From Xanthomonas floridensis (GTDB lineage: Bacteria > Pseudomonadota > Gammaproteobacteria > Xanthomonadales > Xanthomonadaceae), in assembly GCF_001642575.1 (NCBI RefSeq), contig NZ_LXNG01000056.1:62001-126000 (forward strand): a stretch of DNA of 64,000 nt, read 5' to 3'. This document shows positions 47,742 through 57,762 of the stretch, one piece after another. A program made the translations under genes and the position numbers. Within the stretch, counting starts at the first letter, position 1; each line of letters opens with the position of its first letter. The notes below the pieces were generated by a model. The model worked only from the letters and a program-made list of their open reading frames with translations, did not search any database and was not told the DNA's origin.

Positions 47742-48958
47742 TGAAGCAGGACACCATGTACAAGCGCATTGCGTTGATCGCCCTGATGGGCGCCTCGTTG
47801 GCCGGTTGCAGCACGGTCAAGGGCTGGTTTGCGGGTAAGGATGCTGCTGCCAAGAAGGCGCAGGAACCTGCCGAGCTGGTCAAGTTCGAGCCGTCGGTCA
47901 AGGTCGACAAACTCTGGTCCACCGGCGTCGGCAAGGGCGAAGGACACATCGGCGTGCGCCAGCGCCCGGCCGTGGCAGATGGCAAGGTGTATGCCGCAGC
48001 GATCACCGGTGGCGTGCAGGCGCTGGACCTGCAAACCGGCAAGCGCGTATGGGAATACAAGCCCAAGAAGGAAGAGCGCAACGATCGCAAGTTCAAGCAG
48101 CGCCTGTCCGGTGGTCCCGGCGTTGGCGAAGGCCTGGTGGTGATCGGTAGCCTGTCTGGCGATGTGATTGCCCTGAACCAGGCCGATGGCACTGAAAAAT
48201 GGCGTGCCAAGGTGCCGAACGAAGTGATCGCCGCACCGGCAGTCGCGCAGAATCTGGTGCTGGTGCGCAGCAACGACGGCCGTGTGACCGCGTTCGATGC
48301 CGCCACCGGCGAGCGTCGCTGGTTCCATGCCGAAGAAGGCCCGACCCTGTCGGTGCGCGGCAATGCGCCGATCGTGACCGGCCCGGGCGTGGTATTTGTG
48401 GGCAACGACAGCGGCACCTTGAGTGCGCTGGCGCTGCAGGATGGCCGCCCGTTGTGGGAGCAAGCCATCGGCGTTCCAGAAGGTCGTACCGAGCTGGAGC
48501 GCATGTCCGACGTGGACGGCGCGCCGGTGGTGGATGGCACCACGCTGTACGCCACCAGCTTCAAGAACGAAACCCTCGCACTGGAAGGCCCGAGCGGCCG
48601 CCCGCTGTGGACGCGCGATCATGGCGGCGCCGGTGGCGTTGGTGTGTCGTCGGCCGTGGTGGTGGTGTCCGACAATGCCGGCTCGGTCTGGGGCCTGGAC
48701 AAGACCAGCGGTGCGGCGATGTGGTCGCAGGCTGCCCTGGCGCGCCGCTCACTGACCGGTGTGGCCATCCAGGGCGACTATGCCGTGGTCGGCGATTACA
48801 AGGGCTACCTGCACTGGCTGAAGCTCAGCGACGGTGCACTGGCCGCGCGCGCTCGCGCTGGACGCGACACGCTGCTGGCGCAGCCGGTGGTCGTGGATGG
48901 CATTCTGCTGGTACAAAATACCGACGGCGATCTTTCCGCCTTCCGGTTGGCACAATAA
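47741..48958 (+). CDS. bamB: Outer-membrane assembly lipoprotein BamB
   Basis: BamB is a lipoprotein of the BAM complex. The product has a signal peptide and lipobox ([20 protein letters not shown]) and an eight-bladed beta-propeller of PQQ-like repeats ([51 protein letters not shown]). There are two possible starts: 47741 (405 residues, TGATG overlap with yfgM) and 47756, which has a better ribosome site (AGCAGGA). The tail after [17 protein letters not shown] is normal. Confidence 0.95.
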   Translation: MKQDTMYKRIALIALMGASLAGCSTVKGWFAGKDAAAKKAQEPAELVKFEPSVKVDKLWSTGVGKGEGHIGVRQRPAVADGKVYAAAITGGVQALDLQTGKRVWEYKPKKEERNDRKFKQRLSGGPGVGEGLVVIGSLSGDVIALNQADGTEKWRAKVPNEVIAAPAVAQNLVLVRSNDGRVTAFDAATGERRWFHAEEGPTLSVRGNAPIVTGPGVVFVGNDSGTLSALALQDGRPLWEQAIGVPEGRTELERMSDVDGAPVVDGTTLYATSFKNETLALEGPSGRPLWTRDHGGAGGVGVSSAVVVVSDNAGSVWGLDKTSGAAMWSQAALARRSLTGVAIQGDYAVVGDYKGYLHWLKLSDGALAARARAGRDTLLAQPVVVDGILLVQNTDGDLSAFRLAQ

Positions 48959-48968
48959 GGACCTTGCG

Positions 48969-50366
48969 ATGCTGCCCCTGGTCGCCCTGGTTGGACGGCC
49001 CAATGTCGGCAAGTCCACCATCTTCAATGCGCTGACGCGCACCCGTGACGCGCTGGTCCACGACCAGCCCGGCGTCACCCGCGACCGCAATTACGGTGTC
49101 TGCCGCCTCGACGAGCAGCAACCCTTCATCGTCGTCGACACCGGCGGTATCGCCGGCGAGGAAGAAGGCCTGGCCGGCGCCACCGCGCGTCAGGCGCGTG
49201 CCGCCGCCGGCGAAGCCGATCTGGTGTTGTTCGTGGTCGATGGCCGCGAAGGTGCGTCCTCGCTCGATGACGAGATCCTGGCCTGGTTGCGCAAGTTGGC
49301 GCGTCCCACCGTGCTGGTGATCAACAAGATCGACGGCACCGATGAAGAAACCGTGCGCTCGGAATTTGCGCGCTACGGGTTCTCCGATGTGGTGGCGTTG
49401 TCTGCCGCGCATCGGCAGGGCATCGACGAACTGCTTGAGGAAGTCGGTGCACGGCTGCCGGAAGAAGGGTCTGGCGAGCTGCTGGACAACGACCCGGCGC
49501 GTGTGCGCATCGCCTTCGTGGGTCGCCCGAACGTGGGCAAGTCGACGCTGGTCAATCGCCTGCTCGGCGAGGAGCGCATGATCGCCTCCGAAGTGCCGGG
49601 CACCACCCGCGATTCGATCGCGGTGGATCTGGAGCGCGACAATCGCCAATACCGCCTGATCGATACCGCCGGGCTGCGCCGCCGCGGCAAGGTGGAAGAG
49701 GCGGTGGAGAAATTCAGCGCGTTCAAGACGCTGCAGGCGATCGAGCAATGCCAGGTCGCGGTGCTGATGCTCGATGCCACCGAAGGCGTGACCGATCAGG
49801 ACGCAACGATTCTGGGTGCCATCCTGGATGCTGGCCGCGCCCTGGTGGTGGCGATCAACAAGTGGGATGGGCAGAGCGACTACCAGCGGGCGCAGGCCGA
49901 AGACCTGCTGTCGCGCAAGCTGGGCTTCGTGAACTGGGCCGAGGCGGTGCGGATCTCCGCGCTGCATGGCTCGGGTATGCGCGAGCTGTTCCAGGCGATC
50001 CATCGTGCGCATGCATCGGCCACGCATGAGTTCAGCACCAGCGAAGTGAACCAGGCGTTGGAAATCGCCTACGAGACCAATCCGCCGCCGAGCATCCGTG
50101 GCCATGTCTCCAAGCTGCGTTACGTGCATCCGGGCGGCGCAAATCCGCCGACCTTCATCGTGCATGGCACGCGCTTGAAGGTGTTGCCCGAATCGTACAA
50201 GCGCTATCTGGAAAACTTCTTCCGCAAGCGCTTCAAGTTGGTCGGCACACCGGTGCGTTTCATCTTCCGCGAAGGCGCCAATCCGTACGAAGGCAAGAAG
50301 AACCCGCTGACCGACCGCCAGGTTGCGCGCAAGCGGCGCCTGATGCGGCACGTCAAGGGCAAGTAA
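48969..50366 (+). CDS. der: Ribosome-assembly GTPase Der (EngA)
   Basis: Der has two tandem GTPase domains and matures the 50S subunit. In the 465-residue product, the first G domain starts at once ([20 protein letters not shown]) with DTGGIAG and NKID, the second at about 180 ([20 protein letters not shown]) with [11 protein letters not shown] and INKWDG. A C-terminal KH-like domain ([20 protein letters not shown]) and basic tail ([16 protein letters not shown]) follow. It starts 10 bases after bamB. Confidence 0.98.
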   Translation: MLPLVALVGRPNVGKSTIFNALTRTRDALVHDQPGVTRDRNYGVCRLDEQQPFIVVDTGGIAGEEEGLAGATARQARAAAGEADLVLFVVDGREGASSLDDEILAWLRKLARPTVLVINKIDGTDEETVRSEFARYGFSDVVALSAAHRQGIDELLEEVGARLPEEGSGELLDNDPARVRIAFVGRPNVGKSTLVNRLLGEERMIASEVPGTTRDSIAVDLERDNRQYRLIDTAGLRRRGKVEEAVEKFSAFKTLQAIEQCQVAVLMLDATEGVTDQDATILGAILDAGRALVVAINKWDGQSDYQRAQAEDLLSRKLGFVNWAEAVRISALHGSGMRELFQAIHRAHASATHEFSTSEVNQALEIAYETNPPPSIRGHVSKLRYVHPGGANPPTFIVHGTRLKVLPESYKRYLENFFRKRFKLVGTPVRFIFREGANPYEGKKNPLTDRQVARKRRLMRHVKGK

Positions 50367-50515
50367 GACCTGCCACCACGTCGTGCATGCGCGGCGTGGT
50401 GGCGACGACACGTGCGGCCGCGCATGGGCTACTGCGTGTCGTCTGCCAGATGCAGCACTGTCTTCCGAGGCGGCGCTGCACCGGCCTTTAGCGAGGCGCT
50501 GGTATCCTTCGCGGC

Positions 50516-51736
50516 ATGAACGACTATCCCACCCGTATTGCCTACGCGCAGGCGCTGCAGATCCTGCATGCCGTGGCCGGCGCCAATCGTCCGCCGGACG
50601 AAACGATCGCCACCGCACGTGCCGATGGACGTATTTCCGCCGGCGATCTGATTGCTCCGCTCGCGCTGCCTCCGTTCGCCAATAGTGCGATGGACGGCTT
50701 TGCGCTGCGGCATGCCGATCTGGTGGAGGCGCAACCCCGCCTGCACCTGGTTGGCGAGCAATTTGCCGGCGAGCGCTGGGACGGCACGCTGGGTCCAGGG
50801 CAATGCCTGCGTATCACCACCGGCGCGCCACTGCCGGCCGGTGCCGACACCGTGGTGCCCAAGGAAGACACCGAAGAGCGCGATGGGCTGGTGCTCATTC
50901 GTACTGCGCCAGGCGCGGGTGCCTCGGTGCGCCTGGCTGGCAGCGATGTGCGTGCGGGCGATCTGGTGATCCAGGCCGGGCAGGTGCTGACCCCGGCCCG
51001 CATCGGGCTGGCGGCGGCGCTCGGGGTCTCGCGGCTGGCGGTGGCGCCGCGGCCCACCATTGCGGTGCTGGCCACCGGCGACGAGCTGGTGGAGCCGGGC
51101 ATGCCGCTGGGCCCCGGACAGATCTACAACAGCAATCGCGACATGCTGATGGCGCAGCTGCGGGCGCTGGGCTATGCGCCCACCGCGTGGCCGACGTTGC
51201 CGGACGATCCGCAGCGCATCCGCACCATGCTGGAAGATGCAGCGGCGGCGTTCGATGTGGTGATCACCTGTGGCGGCGTGTCCGCAGGGGAAAAGGATTA
51301 TCTGCCGCGGCTGATCGGCGAACTGGGCCAGATCCATTTCTGGCGCGTACGCATGCGCCCGGGCATGCCGGCGGTGCTGGGGCAGATCGGCCGCTGCGTG
51401 ATCCTGGGGCTGCCAGGCAATCCGGTCTCGGTGCTGGCAACGCTGATCGCCTATGGCGTGCCGTTGCTGGATGGCCTGCAGGGGCGCAGCGAGCCACGGC
51501 CGCTATGGAATGCCGCGCTGGCCAGCCCCTGGGAAAAACGCCATGAGCGGCTGGAATTTCTGCGCGGGCGGCTGGAGTGCGGCGCGGATGGACGCCTGAG
51601 CGCGCTGCCGCATCGTGGCGACGCCTCGCATCTGCTGCGCGGTGCCGCCGACAGCAATGCGCTGATCGTGCTGCCGGAGCAGGCGCGTCGTTTCGAAGCT
51701 GGCGAGATCGTGCGGGTGATTCCTTACGCGCTGTAG
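50516..51736 (+). CDS. moeA: Molybdopterin molybdenumtransferase MoeA (copy 1)
   Basis: MoeA inserts molybdate into adenylylated molybdopterin. The 406-residue product has ALPPFANSAMDGFALRHADL, ITTGAPLPAGADTVVPKEDT, ATGDELVEPGMPLGPGQIYN and the molybdenum-binding region VSAGEKDYLP and GLPGNPVSVL. It is not overlapping der and has its own ATG at 50516. A second, diverged moeA lies at 55436. It opens the molybdenum cofactor and nitrate assimilation block. Confidence 0.95.
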   Translation: MNDYPTRIAYAQALQILHAVAGANRPPDETIATARADGRISAGDLIAPLALPPFANSAMDGFALRHADLVEAQPRLHLVGEQFAGERWDGTLGPGQCLRITTGAPLPAGADTVVPKEDTEERDGLVLIRTAPGAGASVRLAGSDVRAGDLVIQAGQVLTPARIGLAAALGVSRLAVAPRPTIAVLATGDELVEPGMPLGPGQIYNSNRDMLMAQLRALGYAPTAWPTLPDDPQRIRTMLEDAAAAFDVVITCGGVSAGEKDYLPRLIGELGQIHFWRVRMRPGMPAVLGQIGRCVILGLPGNPVSVLATLIAYGVPLLDGLQGRSEPRPLWNAALASPWEKRHERLEFLRGRLECGADGRLSALPHRGDASHLLRGAADSNALIVLPEQARRFEAGEIVRVIPYAL

Positions 51737-51849
51737 GCGTGCGAGGAATGCGTGCATTCCTCGCGCTTGGGCACTCCATGACTGGTACTGCGGCGTAGCG
51801 CGGCCGCTGCGCTACCTGGGCCTGCAAATGGCCAGCGCGATGGCAGCTG

Positions 51850-52992
51850 TCAGCCGAGGGCGCTGCCGCAGAATGCGGCGTAGTCCGGGTACCCCGCAAA
51901 CGGCGTGCCTGGCGCACAGACCGGGCATTGCGGATCCGGCGGCAGGCGGATTTCGCGAAACCGCATCGACAGCGCGTCGAAGCTGAGCAGACGCCCGGCC
52001 AGGCTGTCGCCAATGCCGAGCAGCAACTTCACCGCCTCGGTTGCCTGCAGCAGGCCAATCACACCGGGCAGCACGCCAAGCACGCCCGCTTCGGCGCAGC
52101 TGGGTGCGAATTCGGGCGGCGGCGGCTCGGGGAACAGGCAGCGGTAGCAGGGCGCATGGCCACGATTGCGGCCAGCATCGAACACGCTCACCTGGCCCTC
52201 GAACTGTTGCACTGCGCCGTAGACCAGCGGTTTGCCGAGCCTGACGCAGGCGTCGTTGAGCAGATAGCGCGCAGGAAAGTTGTCGGCGCCATCGACCACG
52301 ATGTCCACGTCCTGCAGCAAGGCTTCCACATTCTCTGCGGTGACACGTGTCTGCACCGCGTCGATCTGCACACGTGGATTCAGCGCGGCAATACGTTGCG
52401 CCGCCGAGTCGACCTTGGCGAGGCCGACACTGGCTTCGGTATGCAGGATCTGGCGCTGCAGATTGCTGCGGTCGACCACATCATCGTCAGCCAGACGCAA
52501 ATGCCCAACGCCAGCCGCCGCCAGATAGAACGCCGCCGGCGAGCCAAGGCCGCCTGCGCCGATCAGCAGCACGCGCGCACGTGCCAATCGCTGCTGGCCT
52601 TCGAACCCGACTTGCGGCAGCCGCAAGTGCCGCGAATAGCGTTCCAGAAAGTCCTGTTCGTCTGCGGGCAGCGACGGGCGCACCACCGGCAAGCCGGCGC
52701 TCTGCCATGCCGTGGTACCGCCCAGCACCGAGGTAACCCGGGTGAACCCGTGCGCACGCAAGGCTGCGGCCGTCTGCGCAGAACGCTTGCCGCTCTGGCA
52801 GATCAACACGATCTCGCGCGCCTGCTCGGGCAGATGGTGGGCGGGCTCAGCTTCCAGGTCACCTTGCGCGATGGCCGTGGCGCCTTCGGCCTGGCCGCTG
52901 ACGCGCTCGTGCAGTTGCCGGATATCGATCAGCAAGGCGCCCTGCAGGGCGCGTGTGCGCGCATCGGCGGGGGAGATGTCGTGGCTGCTCAT
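51850..52992 (-). CDS. moeB: Rhodanese-MoeB/ThiF adenylyltransferase fusion
   Basis: A 380-residue protein that adenylates the C-terminal glycine of a ThiS/MoaD-type sulphur carrier. The N-terminal rhodanese domain (about 1-105) has a likely sulphur-carrying Cys65 (VLICQSGKRSAQTA). The E1-like domain has the ATP loop LLIGAGGLGSPAAFYLAAAG, DDDVVDRSNLQRQIL, DNFPARYLLND and zinc cysteine pairs CYRC and CPVC. Human MOCS3 has the same parts but with rhodanese at the C terminus. It may serve molybdopterin (neighbours) or thiamine synthesis. Start 52992 gives MSSHDISPADART. Confidence 0.93.
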   Translation of the reverse strand: MSSHDISPADARTRALQGALLIDIRQLHERVSGQAEGATAIAQGDLEAEPAHHLPEQAREIVLICQSGKRSAQTAAALRAHGFTRVTSVLGGTTAWQSAGLPVVRPSLPADEQDFLERYSRHLRLPQVGFEGQQRLARARVLLIGAGGLGSPAAFYLAAAGVGHLRLADDDVVDRSNLQRQILHTEASVGLAKVDSAAQRIAALNPRVQIDAVQTRVTAENVEALLQDVDIVVDGADNFPARYLLNDACVRLGKPLVYGAVQQFEGQVSVFDAGRNRGHAPCYRCLFPEPPPPEFAPSCAEAGVLGVLPGVIGLLQATEAVKLLLGIGDSLAGRLLSFDALSMRFREIRLPPDPQCPVCAPGTPFAGYPDYAAFCGSALG

Positions 52993-53605
52993 GGCGCTAT
53001 TGTCGCGCAACGCTGGTACGCAATGTGCAGCGCTGCGCTGTACCGGCGCCAATCCGCGCGGCTTGACCGTGGTTGCGGCACTGCGGCCGGGTTGCGGTTA
53101 CGTCGGACGGAATCGGCACTACCTGTTTGTGCGTAGCGCGCATTGCGCGTGACATGCGCAAGTGATCCGAAAAATGCCCGGTGTTCTAGGGCGCGCAAGA
53201 CACATCGCCACGCAAGGGTGCTGATGCGGCACGACCGCAGTGATGATGCGTTTCACCGAGGGTGCTGCTGCATTGGACAGGGGAGCAGCTGCTTGATGCA
53301 ACCGATGGGATGTGCGTTGCAGCGGCTCAGCTCGCTATCGGGAGTGCTGACTTTGTGGGCAGCGGCGAGCCCCGGCGCCTGGCCGGTCGAGGTGTCCGGT
53401 CGTCTTTGGGGCAGGTCGTGCTGGCTGCATCACACGTTGGCGTGAGGCTCACCGGCGAGGCAGTAGGGTGGAGCCAGGTTCGTATTCGCTCCGTGCTCGA
53501 TCGATGACCTCACGCCTGACCTCCACGGTGCGGACAAATCCCCGGCATGCAGCCCGGCCTGACGCCGAAAGCCGTTTGCCCTTAGCCGATTGAGAGGAAA
53601 CCTGC
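52993..53605. other. 613-base stretch without a recognisable gene
   Basis: It contains the upstream region of moeB (minus) and of a small plus-strand gene. Possible short open frames on both strands lack ribosome sites and resemble nothing I know. No repeat family of this window is present. Confidence 0.4.
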
Positions 53606-53821
53606 ATGACCCCCGACATCGATGCGCAATTGAAAGAGCTGGAAGAGCAGCTGCCCCAGATCCGTCAGCAACACCCGGACGATTTCTGGGATGTGTTTCA
53701 TGCGCGCGCAGAGACAATCAGCGACGCTGCCGATTCGCCGGAACAGGCCGCGCAGATCGCAAAACGGATCGAAGAACTCCTGGCCGCCCATCAGCTGGGG
53801 CCCGCCGACCCCGGGGCGTGA
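53606..53821 (+). CDS. Small helical protein, unknown function
   Basis: A 71-residue product (MTPDIDAQLKELEEQLPQIR) with heptad-like helix and acidic character: HPDDFWDVFHARAETISDAA, then QIAKRIEELLAAHQLGP. A clear ribosome site (GAGAGGAAA) lies eight bases before the ATG. I know small Xanthomonas proteins of this type but not their role. It is separated from xthA by about 220 bases on the same strand. Confidence 0.7.
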   Translation: MTPDIDAQLKELEEQLPQIRQQHPDDFWDVFHARAETISDAADSPEQAAQIAKRIEELLAAHQLGPADPGA

Positions 53822-54044
53822 GAGAGGGGCACGGCCGTCGGGCGTCGATTGGCGGCCACGGCTATTCGCGTGCGCCTTGTGTCGTCGCTATCGGCTTGGA
53901 GAGCGATGCGCCTGAGAGTAGTGGCCGGCTCGCCCAAGCAACCATTTCCGCATACGCAATCGACTTGGGTTGGCCCGAGCATCGATCTCATGCATACGCT
54001 GCCCTGCAGCGCCATCACATTGGCCCAAAAGTCGCGGGGACGCC

Positions 54045-55097
54045 ATGGCACCGATCACGCGAAAGATCGCCACGTTCAACGTCAACGGTATCGCCAGCCG
54101 GCTGCCGCATCTGCTGCAATGGCTCGAGCGCGAGCAGCCGGACATCGTTGGATTGCAGGAACTGAAAGCCACCCAGGAGGCGTTCCCGGAACAGGCGATC
54201 CGTGACGCCGGCTATGGCGTCATCTGGCAGGGGCAGCGATCATGGAACGGCGTGGCACTGTTGGCGCGCGATGCCGAGCCAGTGGAGATCCGACGTGGCT
54301 TGCCATGGGACCCTGGCGACACGCAAAGCCGCTATCTGGAAGCGGCGATCCATGGCGTGGTGGTGGCCTGCCTGTACCTGCCGAATGGCAACCCGCAGCC
54401 GGGGCCGAAGTTCGACTACAAGCTGGCCTGGTTTCAGCGGTTGATCCGTCACGCCAAAACACTGGTGCAGTTGCCGCACCCGGTTGCCTTGATCGGCGAT
54501 TTCAACGTGGTGCCGACCGATACGGATATCTACGATCCCAAGGGATGGCGCAAGGACGCCTTGCTGCAGCCCGAGAGCCGCCAGGCATACGGGACGCTGC
54601 GGGCGCAGGGTTGGACCGACAGTCTGTTGGCAGTGCATGGTGAGGCAGCGCCATATACGTTCTGGGACTATTTTCGTCAGCATTTTGCGCGCGATCGCGG
54701 CCTGCGGATCGACCATCTGCTGCTCAATGACGCACTGGCCTCCGGTCTGCAGGACGCCGGCGTGGATAAGTGGGTGCGCGCTCTGGAAAAGGCCAGCGAT
54801 CATGCACCGACGTGGATTCGCGTGCGCCTGCCAGAGGCAACAGTGCAGGTGGACGCCGCCATTGAAGCGGCTGCGGGCACGCGCAAACGAGTAGTCGCCA
54901 AGAAGGCAGGAGATCGAAATCCGCTGAGTCCGACGACTGCAAAGCGTGCATCGCAGCGTCCGGACAAGAAAACCATTGCCGGCAAGGCGACAAAGAAAAC
55001 CGCGGCAAAGCACCCGCCGCCGACCAAGGTAGCGAAGCCGCGCAGAATCGCGACGAAAAAGCGTGCGAGTCGCCGGCAGAAGGCGGATGACCATTGA
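54045..55097 (+). CDS. xthA: Exodeoxyribonuclease III (XthA) with basic C-terminal tail
   Basis: XthA is an AP endonuclease and 3'-5' exonuclease of base-excision repair. In the 350-residue protein the first about 262 residues are the normal enzyme: IATFNVNGIASRLP, GLQELKATQEAF (metal-binding Glu), LYLPNGNPQP, IGDFNVVPTDTDIYDP, LRIDHLLLNDAL and EKASDHAPTW with the catalytic His. The last about 88 residues are Lys/Ala/Arg/Pro-rich (KKTIAGKATKKTAAKHPPP; RRIATKKRASRRQK), like histone H1 tails, and absent from E. coli XthA. The start at 54045 is preferred to 53970 because it matches the family. Confidence 0.93.
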   Translation: MAPITRKIATFNVNGIASRLPHLLQWLEREQPDIVGLQELKATQEAFPEQAIRDAGYGVIWQGQRSWNGVALLARDAEPVEIRRGLPWDPGDTQSRYLEAAIHGVVVACLYLPNGNPQPGPKFDYKLAWFQRLIRHAKTLVQLPHPVALIGDFNVVPTDTDIYDPKGWRKDALLQPESRQAYGTLRAQGWTDSLLAVHGEAAPYTFWDYFRQHFARDRGLRIDHLLLNDALASGLQDAGVDKWVRALEKASDHAPTWIRVRLPEATVQVDAAIEAAAGTRKRVVAKKAGDRNPLSPTTAKRASQRPDKKTIAGKATKKTAAKHPPPTKVAKPRRIATKKRASRRQKADDH

Positions 55098-55435
55098 GTC
55101 GTGACGGGCAACCGCTGGATGCGAGTGGGGCTGCGCGACGGCGCGCACGAATAGTGGATGCAGGTGCTGCACGTCGCATTCGCCTTGACTGCCTGCAGGT
55201 TTGCGATCTTGAGTGGCACTGGGCAGCCCTGTCAGCGAGGCCTCGCCGGCACGCGTGGCTGCGGGTGCGGCGCCCGATGATGGACACCGCCTGCCTGGGC
55301 AAGATGCCAATCAATGCGAGACCTGCAGTCGCGTAAGCAGGCGCCGCGGAAGATTCGCGCGGACGCCGCGGCTATACCGGCCACGGGGCGGGCCGGTATC
55401 CTAGCCAGGTCATCCATCGCTCGGCAGTGTCGTTC
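55098..55435. other. Spacer between xthA and the second moeA
   Basis: About 340 bases with no convincing gene. Short inverted GC-rich runs occur near 55340-55390 (GGCGCCGCGG and CCGCGGCTATACCGGCC), but no terminator with a T-run is seen. Confidence 0.4.
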
Positions 55436-56689
55436 ATGATCAGCTACGCCGAAGCACTCGCCATCGTGCATCAGCAGGTCGCCACGCTCTCCAGCGAATG
55501 GGTGGATAGCGCCGATGCCGAAGGCAGGGTGCTTGCGCAGGCACTGTCGAGCCCGGCCGAACTTCCGCCCTTCGATAACAGTGCAATGGATGGCTTTGCG
55601 ATCGCCACACGCGGGCTTGGTGCGGTGGAGGGAAGTGAACACCTGGTTGCCGATACCGTGCCCGCCGGTGCAGATCCAGTCGCCGCCGCCGAAGGCGCAG
55701 CATGGGAAATCATGACCGGTGCCGGTGTGCCTGCAGGTGCCGACACGGTGGTGCCGATCGAACAGGTGCAAGTACTCGAACACAACGGCGCGCGCCCCAT
55801 CCGGTTTCGTCTGCGCGCGGACGTACGGGCGGGGCAGCATATTCGTCGCCGCGGCGAGGATGTGCGCCTGGGCGATGTGGTGATCGAGGCGGGTACCTTG
55901 CTGCGTGGCGCGCATCTGATGCTGTTGGCCGGGTTGGGGTGCGCGCAGATCCAGGTTGTGCGGCGCCCGCGCGTGGCCTTGATCGCGACCGGGCGCGAAT
56001 TGATCAGCGATCCCTCACAGCCATTGCAGCACGGCCAGATCCGCGATGGCACCAGCAGCTATCTATGCAGCCAGGTGCGTGCAGCAGGTGCCCAGCTGGT
56101 GTGGCAAGGGCAGGTGGGCGATGACGATGCTGCCTTCGATGCGGCGCTGGCACAGGCGCGCAGTGCCGGGGCCGACGTCATTCTCAGTACCGGTGCCGTC
56201 TCGCGTGGACGCTATGACTTCGTGCCCCACGCGTTGGCGCGGCATGCCGCGAGCCTGCTGTTTCACAAGGTGGCGGTGCGACCGGGCAAACCGGTGCTGC
56301 TGGCGCGGTTTCCCGACGGGGTGTTGTATGTGGGCCTGCCGGGCAATCCGATGGCCAGTGCCGCCGGGCTGCGTTTCTTCGTCGAGCCGGCCTTGCGCGG
56401 CTTGTTGGGCGTGCCGGCCGAGCGCGGCATGCGCGTCGCTCTGGAGACGCCGATGCAGGCACGGCCAACCTGGCGCCAGCATCTGCGCGCGCACCTGCAG
56501 TGCACCGCCGCCGGAGTGCTGCGCGTGCAGATCCTGCCGCAGCAGGAATCCTTCCGCGTTGCCCCGTTATTGCAGGCCAATGTGTGGGCAGTGCTGGAGC
56601 CACAGGAGGACGCCGCAGCAGCGAGCACTCAGGTGGAGGTGTTCGGCCTGGGGCATCTGCAGCCGGCGGCGCCGGCGGTGCTGCCATGA
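55436..56689 (+). CDS. Molybdopterin molybdenumtransferase MoeA (copy 2)
   Basis: A second MoeA-type protein, 417 residues (MISYAEALAIVHQQVATLSS). It keeps ELPPFDNSAMDGFAIATRGL, IMTGAGVPAGADTVVPIEQV, RPRVALIATGREL and the VLYVGLPGNPMASAAGLRFF region. The segment matching MoeA's GGVSxGxxD reads STGAVSRGRYDFVP. It is clearly diverged from the first copy (50516). mobA follows 37 bases later, and nitrate genes lie downstream. A role in making Mo-cofactor for nitrate reductase is inferred. It could be the MoeA used for the guanylylated cofactor. Confidence 0.92.
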   Translation: MISYAEALAIVHQQVATLSSEWVDSADAEGRVLAQALSSPAELPPFDNSAMDGFAIATRGLGAVEGSEHLVADTVPAGADPVAAAEGAAWEIMTGAGVPAGADTVVPIEQVQVLEHNGARPIRFRLRADVRAGQHIRRRGEDVRLGDVVIEAGTLLRGAHLMLLAGLGCAQIQVVRRPRVALIATGRELISDPSQPLQHGQIRDGTSSYLCSQVRAAGAQLVWQGQVGDDDAAFDAALAQARSAGADVILSTGAVSRGRYDFVPHALARHAASLLFHKVAVRPGKPVLLARFPDGVLYVGLPGNPMASAAGLRFFVEPALRGLLGVPAERGMRVALETPMQARPTWRQHLRAHLQCTAAGVLRVQILPQQESFRVAPLLQANVWAVLEPQEDAAAASTQVEVFGLGHLQPAAPAVLP

Positions 56690-56726
56690 GCCGGCGTGAC
56701 GTCGGCGCAGCAAGGCCATGTGCTGC

Positions 56727-57296
56727 ATGAGCGCGGCATCGGCATGGACGGGCGTGGTGCTGGCCGGCGGCCGCTCCTCACGGATGGGGCAGGACAAGGC
56801 CTTGCTCCGCTGGCATGGGCAACCGTTGATTGCGCACATGCAGGCGTTGCTGCGCGCGGCGGGCGCCCAGGACGTGCTGGTCAGCGGCGAGCGGCCCGAG
56901 TACGCCGGCATCGCGGACAGGCAGCCCGACCTGGGGCCGATTGGCGGGCTGGCGAGCGTGATCGATCGTGTCGCCGATGGAACCACGGTAGTAGTGGTGC
57001 CGGTGGATATGCCCTTGCTATCCGCGCCGCTGCTGGCACGGTTGCTGGCGCCGGCACGGCAGCGCTGCGTGACCTTTGAAGCGCAGATGCTGCCGATGCG
57101 CGTGTGCGTGGATGCCACCGTGCGGGATGCGGTAGCGGCGTTGATGGCAGGCGCCGCGTCGTCACGCTCGCTGCGTGGCTTGCAGCAGTCGTTGCATGGC
57201 CATCGCGTGGCTGTCACCGCCAGCGAACGCGCGGCGTTCGTCAATTGCAATACGCCCGAGCAGTGGAGTCAGCTCACCCATGAAAATCCAGATTGA
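56727..57296 (+). CDS. mobA: Molybdenum cofactor guanylyltransferase MobA
   Basis: MobA adds GMP to molybdenum cofactor, giving the MGD form used by nitrate reductases. The 189-residue protein has the nucleotide-binding signature GVVLAGGRSSRMGQDKALLRW, DLGPIGGLASVID, VVPVDMPLLSAPLLARL and NCNTPEQW. The start could also be at 56718 (three more codons). Its 3' end overlaps the next gene by 17 bases. Confidence 0.94.
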   Translation: MSAASAWTGVVLAGGRSSRMGQDKALLRWHGQPLIAHMQALLRAAGAQDVLVSGERPEYAGIADRQPDLGPIGGLASVIDRVADGTTVVVVPVDMPLLSAPLLARLLAPARQRCVTFEAQMLPMRVCVDATVRDAVAALMAGAASSRSLRGLQQSLHGHRVAVTASERAAFVNCNTPEQWSQLTHENPD

Positions 57297-57642
57297 AGGC
57301 CAGCATGTGCGGTTCCGCATCGACGAGGACGAGCTGGCGACGCTGCTGGCCGGGCAGAGCGTCGATAATCTGAGCCGGCTCCCCAGTGGGCAGGGGGCGC
57401 GCCTGGTACGCCACAGCGTCAGCCTTACCGGTGGTCACGCGGCCTGCAATTGCGCCACCGATCACTGGCAATTGCTGGTGCCGCGCGATGCCCTGGAAGA
57501 CCATGTGCGGCGATTGCCGAGCCGCGAGGGGTTGCATTTCAGCTTCGACGCAGGCGCCGGGCATGCAGAGCACATGGCGCTGCAGGTGACCTTCGATATC
57601 GATGTACGCGACAGTGCGCGCAAGCGACTGCCGAAGGAATGA
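57280..57642 (+). CDS. Small protein overlapping mobA, unknown function
   Basis: A 120-residue product in another frame, starting at an ATG inside the mobA end (MKIQIEGQHVRFRIDEDELA). It looks like a beta-rich small domain: GARLVRHSVSLTGGHAACNC, ATDHWQLLVPRDALEDHVRR, GLHFSFDAGAGHAEHMALQV, DIDVRDSARKRLPKE. A CNC motif might bind metal. I do not recognise the family. The overlap implies it is made together with MobA, so a link to molybdenum cofactor use is inferred from position. Confidence 0.75.
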   Translation: MKIQIEGQHVRFRIDEDELATLLAGQSVDNLSRLPSGQGARLVRHSVSLTGGHAACNCATDHWQLLVPRDALEDHVRRLPSREGLHFSFDAGAGHAEHMALQVTFDIDVRDSARKRLPKE

Positions 57643-57762
57643 CCCAGGTGCGGCACTGCCTTGCACGCTGCCTGCCATTGATCCTTGCAGGCCAGCTGCA
57701 GACCACTTTCTGCTGCGTCCTGAAGGGCGCGCGGTGCTCCGTAGTCGCGGCCACCTGAGCGA

